Assembly: GCA_030544215.1 (NCBI GenBank) | Contig: JARZZO010000005.1 | Location: 79,327,024-79,391,023 of the forward strand | Direction of reading: 5' to 3' | Source of the DNA: Zantedeschia hybrid cultivar | Lineage: Eukaryota; Streptophyta; Magnoliopsida; Alismatales; Araceae | Length of the DNA stretch: 64,000 bases | Shown here: piece after piece, positions 10,558 to 64,000 of the stretch | Numbering within the stretch: the stretch's first letter is position 1 | How the letters are laid out: the number at the start of each line of letters is the position of its first letter | Made by a program: the position numbers and the translations under genes | The notes under the pieces: generated by a model | What the model was told of the DNA's origin: nothing | The model's input: the letters and a program-made list of their open reading frames with translations, nothing else | Database searches by the model: none

Positions 10558-10911
10558 GAGGAGGAGGAGGAGGAGGACGGAGCCAGCGGTGGCGGCAATG
10601 GCAGCAGCAGCAGCAGACGCGGGCAGCTGCTGTTGCTGCTGCATCCCGCTCCCCTTGAAGGGGGGATCCGGTATCGGCCCTTATCGGACCATATCGGGCC
10701 CGGATCAGCCGATCTGGGCCCGATTTGGCTCGATATGGGCCGATCTTTTCTTTTCTTTTTCTAAAGCATGCGCCAGAATCGGCTGGGATCGGCCAATTCT
10801 GGCCGATCCGGGCCGGTCCCGATGAAAATGTGGGGGGAACAGCCTGGCTATGGCCAATCCCGATCCAAATCGGCCGATCCGGATCGGGATTGGCCAATTT
10901 TGCATTCCATG
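10037..10911. mobile_element. hAT-like MITE, 875 bp, same family as 6885-7050
   Basis: Starts CATGGAATTCCGG and ends TTTTGCATTCCATG. Flanks ATTTGAAG (10029-10036) and ATCTGAAG (10912-10919) match 7 of 8, a typical hAT-size target duplication. Both ends are rich in CGGCCGATCC-type subterminal repeats. The middle has a GA microsatellite (about 10498-10556), GGA repeats and CAG/CTG runs (about 10600-10645). No transposase. Confidence 0.65.
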
Positions 10912-10919
10912 ATCTGAAG

Positions 10920-12010
10920 TGTAGTACTTATGGATTGAAATCATTTGTCCCCCTCTTTTTGAACCTATAATGCAATTTGCTAGGCAGCAAATCATTGACC
11001 TATTTGTCAAATTTTCTAGTCTTGGCGCAGATTCATACTTCTGAGCAAGCCAGAGATGTGAAGGCTAGGTATTTGTCCTGCATTTCATCTTGCCACTAGA
11101 TGCCTTGCTAACACTGGAATGTGATGCTTGTTTTTAGGGATTCCTAGACTGTAACCTACTTTCGAGGTACATGGATTACAGTGTTCTTGACTGTCATTTC
11201 AAGATGATCTGGTTAATGGTTTTTGCAAATGCCATATGGATCATACCAAACCTAAAGGTGATAGTCAGTTATGTGTGCGACAAGTATGATTGTATCTGTC
11301 TACAATGTAAAGTTCATGAGTTATTTGAATGATATAAGTCTCCAAAGGCTTCTGATACTTTCTGGTGCCTAAATATAGCTGCTGATGCATTAATCTCACC
11401 GCATGTGCCCCCTTTTCCTTCCTGGACTCTGTTTTGTCCATTTGTAATATATTGCATACTCAAATTAGTGTGTACATATGAAGGACATGAATCTTGCTAC
11501 AACTTCCTGAGAATCTCATGAATAAACATAACATCATTATCTTAAGTCTATTTTAAGTACCTTCAGTTTACGTGCCCTGAATTGATAACTTGTAGCTTTT
11601 ATACATGCCTCTGCAATCACTGTTTGGATATAGTGATCACTGGCCAGGCTCATTTACAATTTTGGTACTATTAAACTTACTTTCTCATGTCTGTCTGGTA
11701 CACCACATTCCCTTGGTACTATTTTATTAGTGTTAATATGTATGCCATGTTATTGGGATGTCATTCATGTGCTTATAGACTGCATGTTTGAGAAACTAGG
11801 TAGTTGATATTCTTTCTGAATTGCTGTTTTCACTTTTCATGCTTAGACATCTGCTTTCTTGTTATGAGGCTGATAAATTCTGCTGTCATTGAGATGGCTC
11901 CTTTTTCTGATGAAATGGTTTCTATTAGCTTGATGATTTGTACTAAACATTCATGTGCTTATAGACTGCATGATTTGTACTAAACATTGCTCACATTTTG
12001 TTTCAACTAG
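10920..12010 (+). other. UPL6 intronic or upstream DNA
   Basis: No further UPL6 exon could be recognised here. A 25-bp segment CATTCATGTGCTTATAGACTG... occurs twice (about 11763 and 11949). The run TTTTGTTTCAACTAG at its end is the splice acceptor of the first exon seen. Confidence 0.5.
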
Positions 12011-58109
<46,099 letters not shown>

Positions 58110-58470
58110 TGTCATTGGCATATTATCAGTTTTTATCATTGGGATAGGATGCCATGGATCAATGATCCTGAGCCTTGCACCTCAGTCCGGAGACTAGTTC
58201 TGAACAGCATTTTTTGAGGACAAAAGGCACTTGCAGACCAGCTGGCCCGCGGCGTATGATTCTGTCAGCGGCCAAGAGCAGATGTCAATAGAATGTACAT
58301 GTATATGGTATAACATTTTTTTCCTTTTTTATGTAACATATGTTTATTCATCACCCCTTCCAAATGAATGCAATGTCCCTATTGAAAGCGTGAAGTTTCC
58401 TTGTGCATTCTGCATTACTGGTTGTCACGTCTGAAGTGATAATGTATAAACATCATTGGCGATTTGTTGC
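58110..58470 (+). other. Probable UPL6 3' UTR
   Basis: AT-rich sequence after the stop codon with no open frame. The polyadenylation site cannot be placed with certainty; weak signals (AATGTATAAAC) lie at about 58440. Confidence 0.4.
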
Positions 58471-59640
58471 CATTAGTTAGTAATATTTTACTGGTTTTCT
58501 TCTCCTGGCCTTTTTGTGATCCCTGTGTGATTAGAATTGCCTTCTGCCTTGCGCGAGAAGAAGCCCTCGTTAGTTAAGAAATGTCATGCAGATCTTCTGA
58601 GGTCTACGAAGTCAAACGAACAATCTTTTTCCGATTCGAAAAAAGATACGGTGGAATTCTTGAGCTTTACATAATCTCGTCTCTCTTTCGTGGAAGGACC
58701 AGTAAGGTAAGTGAATCATCGGGATTGGGGAAAATGCCACTTTCAGTGCTGCACCGGCTGGGAAAATATCAGTTTCATTCATTTGACCACGCAGTTTGCT
58801 GTATGTTTTGCTTCTTAGAGGCATAGAGGCCCTCTGCTATGCTAACCAAATGGCATTCCCTGAACCCTCCAAGGTGAATATGCATCCTAAGAAGGACGGC
58901 TGAGGTTAATTTCAGCGCGGATGCATAGTTTCAAGGCTCCAGCTACTATGAGATCTCAGGGTGCCAATTGCGTAGTCTTCTTTCTCTCTCTCTCTCTCTC
59001 TCTCTCTATGGTGGGTTTTGGGGGGGGGTTGGCGAAGAGATTATTTTCAAATTTGAACCTGACTTTTTAAGTCAAGCAGAAGCCGAATCTATAACTATAA
59101 TGGGTTCAATAACTCTTTCGTCCAATCGCTTAGGTAACCTCTACAAATCGCGTATCATCTTTGAGGTGGACAAGCTGAATTGCGAGCTCCCCGTCTGAAG
59201 TTCGGCAAACCACTTGTGAGCTCTAGAACCTCTCAGCGTTCGATGATACCCGCGGATCTCTTCTGGGTGCCTGTAGCTCCGGGCTCACCACGAATGGCGT
59301 TCTTATAAAAGTTCCTAACTACTGTTCCCAACGATCTGTTCACTCGGCAGTGCAAGTATGGTTCAAGAAATCGTCATTGCTAGAAAAGGACCACCGGAAT
59401 AGGAGGTCGTGGAATTTAAGGGAGCCAGCACGTTCATGGATTCAAGTCCTGTAAAATCTAGTTCATAGTTCAGGTTCTCGGCAACTGGGAGGCCAATAGA
59501 CGTGTATGAAGTTATCACCTGCAAAGTAGTTGGTCTCATTCCCACTTTCCCAGGAAACATACATTGATACATGACGTGTCATGCCAGAACAAGGAAGCTC
59601 AATTGTGAGGAGTAATGAGCCTCTAATTTATCCTGCTGCT
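58471..59640. other. Intergenic DNA between convergent genes
   Basis: No gene recognised. A CT microsatellite lies at 58979-59007 with a G-run after it. Short frames (81 codons + at 58581, 69 codons - at 59572-59363) resemble nothing I know. Confidence 0.5.
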
Positions 59641-59681
59641 TATCATCCTAAGAAATAGCACTTCGGCAAAAGAGAAAAGGC

Positions 59682-59687
59682 TTTATT
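59682..59687 (-). terminator. Candidate poly(A) signal of AP-3 mu
   Basis: AATAAA on the - strand about 420 bp after the AP-3 mu stop codon. It is the best-formed signal in this interval. A 3' UTR of 60103 to about 59660 is inferred. Confidence 0.35.
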
Positions 59688-60103
59688 TTGAGAAGACAGC
59701 TGACCCAACCTCAAAGAAAGAAATAAACCTTTAGTAAGGGTGCACTTTTGCGGCTTGGTGTGTGTTTGAATGACACTTCAATTCACAAAACCAAGGGCAC
59801 ACGCAATTAGAACAAGAAGCGACGTTAAGCACTAGATACTGGAACAAAAAAAAGTTTGGTCTTCCTAGTAAATCCGAGGCCAGCACAATGACGCCCCTTC
59901 TAACACATTTAAGTGCAACAGAAGCTTTGGCGCCACTAATGGCATTATGCCCTTTGACATCGAGCAACATATAACCAACGTTCACTTCCGGCATCTTGCA
60001 AAAGGTTCTCTGCAGCTGTAGGGATGATTTGTGACAGCATTTAGATATAGAACCCTTCTGTTTTTATGGCAATGGTCATTCCTTTGACTTTAGACTTTCA
60101 AAC

Positions 60104-60349
60104 TTAAGACCTTATTTCATACTCTCCTGCTCGTGTAAGGGCTCGGAAACCTTTGTGCGGAGGGGTTGGCATGTTCTTGACATCCAATCTATCAGTCCGC
60201 AAGCCTGAGAGAGCAACCCCCATAATTTTGAATTTTGTTTGAAACACAGGACGTACGTGCAAGCTGTTCACATCTGCCTCCAGCATCAGGTTTCCTGTAA
60301 GAGATGGAGCTTTATCTTTGGGGATTCGTCCAATGGACCAAGAACATGT
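60104..60349 (-). CDS. AP3M: AP-3 mu last exon
   Basis: Acceptor TTTTATGCAG. 82 codons including the stop: TCSWSIGRIPKDKAPSLTGN at the start, KGFRALTRAGEYEIRS at the end. Confidence 0.92.
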   Translation of the reverse strand, partial: TCSWSIGRIPKDKAPSLTGNLMLEADVNSLHVRPVFQTKFKIMGVALSGLRTDRLDVKNMPTPPHKGFRALTRAGEYEIRS

Positions 60350-61862
60350 CTGCATAAAATTAGATGAACATCAGACAATTTTTAATCAGTCAATAACACT
60401 CACCCCATCAATAGTTTCTCAAGTGAACACTAGAAGTTTATACGCAGTAAAGGTAACGAAATATTTGAAATAAATAGAACGAAAGGGTTAAAACAATTAT
60501 TTTTGCATTCCCATGTGTCATCCACTAAGCTTAACAGCAGAAAAGACCAAGCTGAAAAGCCTCATCCAGTGATGACACATTTTCTTGTTACTTAATGCCA
60601 TATTACTTTGATCCATGATGCACAGGTTTCAAAATAGAGCTAAACAGAGGTGCAATGATTTCATGTGCTGCTGCTGCGGCCCAAAGGACACACTGCATCT
60701 TATGCAGGGAACCTGAGCCTCCAGCTATCTTGTAAACCAAGAACTCAAAATCCTAATCCAATTTATCCTTCTTTAGTCTATAAGCAAAGACTTGACTGAG
60801 AATCTACTGCACATTCCAGAGGTGGGAATAACCCTTGGCCCAATTTGGCAACTGGATAAGAATATTTGACCCCCTTCCCCAGATTATTCTGTTTTCTATC
60901 AACTTTCAATTGGGCAAAATATTGACCCCCCACCTCCCAAATATTCTGGTAGTCAAACAAGTTTTTTTGCACCCATGGTTGGATAGATCCCTATTCCCCT
61001 CACTTATTCCATTGTCAAATGGGGGATTAGGGTACATGAGAAATAACCACAAGGCCACTTAGGGTACATGAGAAATAACCACAAGGCCACTTCCGATCTT
61101 TCATAGCACCTAGGTTTGCTGAACGTGTCACCTTGCTTCCTAAGGAAAGTTCATGAGCTAGTTGCTTTGGGCATGACAGTTGATCACACAGTCACATACC
61201 TATACTGCAAATAGTGCATGAAAGATGACCCAAGTGGCAGAACCTGAGGCCCACCACTTACTCTAAAAAATCACAAAGATTATAAGCAGAGTATCCCAAA
61301 AGAAGACAGTTACTGCAGCTGATCTCAGGATGGAATTTCATCATACCTTATCTGCAAGAATATTTACTGTTCCATGATTTGAACTCAAGTCTGCTGATGT
61401 AACACAAGGAGGCAGCTGAAACTCTATTGTAATCGAGTCAATTGGCTTTCCAGGATCGTTCCGTATTCCTACCAAGACAGTGATACGACAGGTTCCAGCA
61501 TCTGAAGTTAGTTGCGGTTTTACATAAATAGGAGTGCTTCTTAGCTTCTTGACCCTGTTTGGAATAGTAATTAATGCTCTTGGTAGAAAATCCAATGATC
61601 TAACTGTCCAATGAACATAATAAATCCTATTTTTAAGGTCATATCAACAAACCTGTAACTCATTAGCTTGAACTGTCCATTGGGAGGTACAAATGACAAA
61701 ACCTGATGTGATTCCCATGGTCGAAAGCGAACACAAGGATGAAATCTGACGTCATTCAAAATGGTAGGATTTGCAAAGGATAGAGTCAAATCAGGAAAAC
61801 CTGGAAGATTCGAGTTCACTTGAATTTCACCATATACTTCACATTTCACCAGGTTTCCATCA
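60104..61862 (-). CDS. AP3M: AP-3 complex mu subunit, C-terminal mu-homology domain (partial)
   Basis: Medium subunit of the AP-3 adaptor, which sorts cargo to vacuole-type compartments; the C-terminal domain binds YxxPhi signals. Exons in transcript order: 61862-61653, 61554-61347, 60349-60104, all GT/AG, joining in phase to 220 residues and stop TAA (60106-60104). Landmarks: VKCEVYGEIQVNSNLPGFPD, HPCVRFRPWESHQVLSFVPP, GQFKLMSYR, VGIRNDPGKPIDSITIEFQL, SSNHGTVNILADK, WSIGRIPKDKAPSLTGN and KGFRALTRAGEYEIRS. This order and the WSIGRIPKDK/GFRALTRAGEYE end match plant AP-3 mu (Arabidopsis ZIP4), not AP-1, AP-2 or AP-4 mu. The longin domain and linker (about 200 residues) must be encoded beyond base 64000. 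Converges on UPL6. Confidence 0.92.
60350..61346 (-). other. AP-3 mu intron
   Basis: About 1.0 kb with no transposon recognised apart from the 32-bp duplication listed at 61027-61090. Confidence 0.6.
61027..61090. repeat. 32-bp tandem duplication
   Basis: TTAGGGTACATGAGAAATAA and the next 12 bp occur twice without change. Confidence 0.95.
61347..61554 (-). CDS. AP3M: AP-3 mu exon
   Basis: Acceptor ATTCCAAACAG, donor GTATGATG. 208 bp, from VKKLRSTPIYVKPQLTSDAG to GTVNILADK; ends in phase 0. Confidence 0.9.
61653..61862 (-). CDS. AP3M: AP-3 mu exon
   Basis: Acceptor TCTCTCCCCAG on the - strand, donor GTTTGTTG. 210 bp, from DGNLVKCEVYGE to FKLMSY plus two bases of Arg. Confidence 0.9.
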
Positions 61863-62944
61863 CTGGGGAGAGAATTGGACAAACAGTTACCAAAACGAAG
61901 GACATAGAATGCACAAGCATGATGCGGAATAAATATCTGTAGTTTCTTGTACCACCAACAAAACTAGAAGGGGAAAGAATATTTTATGTAAGCACATGCA
62001 TTGATAAAAGTAGTACTCAGCAAAATTCAGATTGAAGGATATCTCTACTCAAGCTCAAATCTAAGGGAATTATTGTGAACTAAGCATGGAGAACGATTCT
62101 GAAGATAACAGATGCACAGGATAAAGAAAGCACACCCACTGAGTTTGAACCCATGAATAAATGGATTTATACCTGTCATATGTAAACTGACCATAGCTGC
62201 CAGAGAGCAAAATGAAAGCATGAAATCAAGCAAGAAGCAAAAGTGATAAAATGCTTCCAAAAAAGGTTGTGGAAATGGAAAACAACTCAAGAGATGTAGT
62301 GGTGACATGAACCTTTCTTATATGTGAATGAGTTTAATTAAATGCATTAGAGAAGCCTTAGATGTAAGACAACAACAAATGCGCTCATAAAAAACAAAAC
62401 ATGGGGGGCTTAAAATATAGTTGTCAATCCCGTCCTAGTCCCAGTCCCGTTTTTCTGCTGGGATGGGATGACACTGTCCCAGACAATTCTAGTGTCCCGT
62501 ACTGTAATTTTTTCCGTACATATTCCAACAAATATAAAACATATGTACACAGTACACAATAAATAATATGAAAATAAATATATAAATGCAGGAATAACAT
62601 AAAATTAATGCAATAAAAGCATTTAGGGTGGATGCATGGGTTTATAAAAGAGAATATTCGTCAAGATGAACCCCTCAAAATAAGTTTACAAGGAGCTTTA
62701 AGTTTTCTTTGATAAGAACGTGGATTGTAACACCAATTCAATTAATAATAAAAGAGGAAGTACAGTCACAGATAGGAGAGGTTCTTATCTGAACAAACAG
62801 AAAATCACAACTTATTCAGGCGTTAAAACCTAAAATGCCTTAATCCAGGACTCAACAGACATACCATTAATAAATCTAGACCAACTATACAAAACAGAAA
62901 AGTTCTAAAAGAAATATTCTCAATGTAAATTCTACTCCCCTTGA
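61863..62944 (-). other. AP-3 mu upstream intron DNA
   Basis: No further AP-3 mu exon found here. 62415-62510 has irregular CCCGTC/GGGATGGGATG repeats (TCCCGTCCTAGTCCCAGTCCCG) like decayed MITE ends. Confidence 0.5.
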
Positions 62945-64000
62945 AGATAGCATCATTCGTCTCTCCATAAGCTCCAGCAAACTGCATGGGGAACACTCCA
63001 ACAAGGCTTCTTTCCTCCTGTTGGTTAGCAGTTCTTCTCAAATTTTTGAAGAATCTCCACATTTCCCTTGAAATTGAGACTGAAATTCAACAATGTTCCG
63101 AAGATTTTCCGGACTTCTTGGCTGACTGCCCATGTAACAAACAAATGTTCCACATCTTCATTATGAATCCCACAAAAAGAACATAATGTATCCTTGTTCG
63201 GGCACCATTTGCTTCAGTACATCTTGGTAATAATCCGCTTCTCAAATAACAACCACATGAATGCCTTCACCTTAAGCGGGGATTTCACCTTCCAGACCTC
63301 AACGAACTTGGGATACTTCGGCAGTGCACCTTCAAGGACAGTATATACGATTTCACTGTGAATTTGCCTTTTGTTGGTCCCCATATCAATTTATCATTTT
63401 CAGATGGATTCATTGAACTGAATTTTTTTTTCAATGGTGAAATCATGTTTGCTGATGACACAATATTATTTTTCAAAGGTGATGTTAACAATGCGAAGAA
63501 TATTTTTTTCTTTGCCTATTAGCAATTGAATGGTAGTATTAAGATCGCCTTTAGTCAACCAAACTGTTCTAGTGCCACCTGATCTCTTCTTCTAGAAGCC
63601 AATCCGAATACTGAGATTTAGCAATAGACCTTAAACTCATCTCAGACTGAGTTAAGGACCTACATTCCTCAGCATTTTCTAGCTCCCTCAAAGTTTGAAT
63701 TAATTTATTAACATGACTATATCTCTCTGCCCAGACTTTCAATTTCTTTTTCAGATGTCTCAATTTCAAGGCTAGTGTCTTCGGCCCAGAATAACTCCCT
63801 ACATTCAATCTCCAAGTGTCTTTGACCAGAGCAATACAATCCTCATGCTTAAGCCATACTTTATCCATTCTGAAAGGCTTTTTAGTATTATTCCTTCTTT
63901 GACAGTTCAATACCAAAGGATTGTGATATGAAGGGAATCTCGGTTGAGCTGAAACCCTTGCCAGAAGAAACATACTCTCCCATCTATCACTGATCAGAAC
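62945..64000 (-). pseudogene. Rearranged L1 ORF2 with an internally inverted segment
   Basis: On the - strand 63973-63569 encodes the endonuclease-RT linker (FPSYHNPLVLNCQRRN, KPFRMDKVWLKHEDC, then LLEEEIRWH). 63440-63560 instead encodes RT palm on the + strand (MFADDTILFFKGDVNNAKNI, then QLNGSIKIAFSQP). From about 63410 to 62950 the - strand resumes with zf-RVT (NDKLIWGPTKGKFTVKSY, VKSPLKVKAFMWLLFEKRII, CSFCGIHNEDVEHLF). The rest of RT is missing. It lies in an intron of AP-3 mu, in sense, and runs off the window. Confidence 0.75.

Noticed and set aside
10589..10897. Frames with poly-Cys/Ala around 10600-10650
   Set aside because: Produced by CAG/CTG repeats inside the MITE at 10037-10911.

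Overview
The window is nuclear DNA of a flowering plant. It has spliced genes with GT/AG introns, very long introns full of L1 and RTE LINEs, hAT-type MITEs and LTR-retrotransposon debris, and many microsatellites. The protein genes resemble their angiosperm counterparts closely. The species cannot be fixed from sequence reading alone; an early-diverging eudicot or a magnoliid is only a guess.

Two host genes are supported, and both are cut by the window edges. (1) On the + strand, 19 exons between 12011 and 58109 encode the C-terminal 684 residues of a UPL6-type HECT E3 ubiquitin ligase, including the whole HECT domain and its catalytic cysteine. About 345 N-terminal residues were not found and probably lie upstream of base 1. 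(2) On the - strand, three exons between 61862 and 60104 encode the last 220 residues (mu-homology domain) of the AP-3 adaptor mu subunit. Its first exons lie beyond base 64000. The two genes converge, with about 2.0 kb between their stop codons. No shared function is implied.

Layout: 1-3963 is the non-coding internal 3' part of a large Ty3/gypsy-like (possibly Tat-lineage) element. It holds two tandem arrays and a duplicated module of three hairpins, and ends at a polypurine tract. 3964-6246 is its probable 3' LTR and 7695-9850 is a related truncated LTR. hAT-like MITEs lie at 6885-7050, 10037-10911 and 20987-21627, and a larger hAT-like element at 43547-46273 carries a dead antisense L1. 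The 12.9 kb UPL6 intron 26523-39427 holds an RTE LINE (27556-36862) interrupted by a nearly full-length L1 (29010-35043) with a perfect 15-bp target-site duplication, then further LINE copies and a SINE relic. Intron 46933-50128 holds a long-armed foldback MITE. 62945-64000 is a rearranged L1 inside an AP-3 mu intron.

The most notable signals are RNA-structural. One is a thrice-repeated hairpin design (long stem, A-rich 5' bulge, 3-bp stem, GNRA loop) in the gypsy-like element. The other is a hairpin just before the A-tail of many L1 copies, kept by compensatory changes; one 60-bp insertion consists of little more than that hairpin and its tail.
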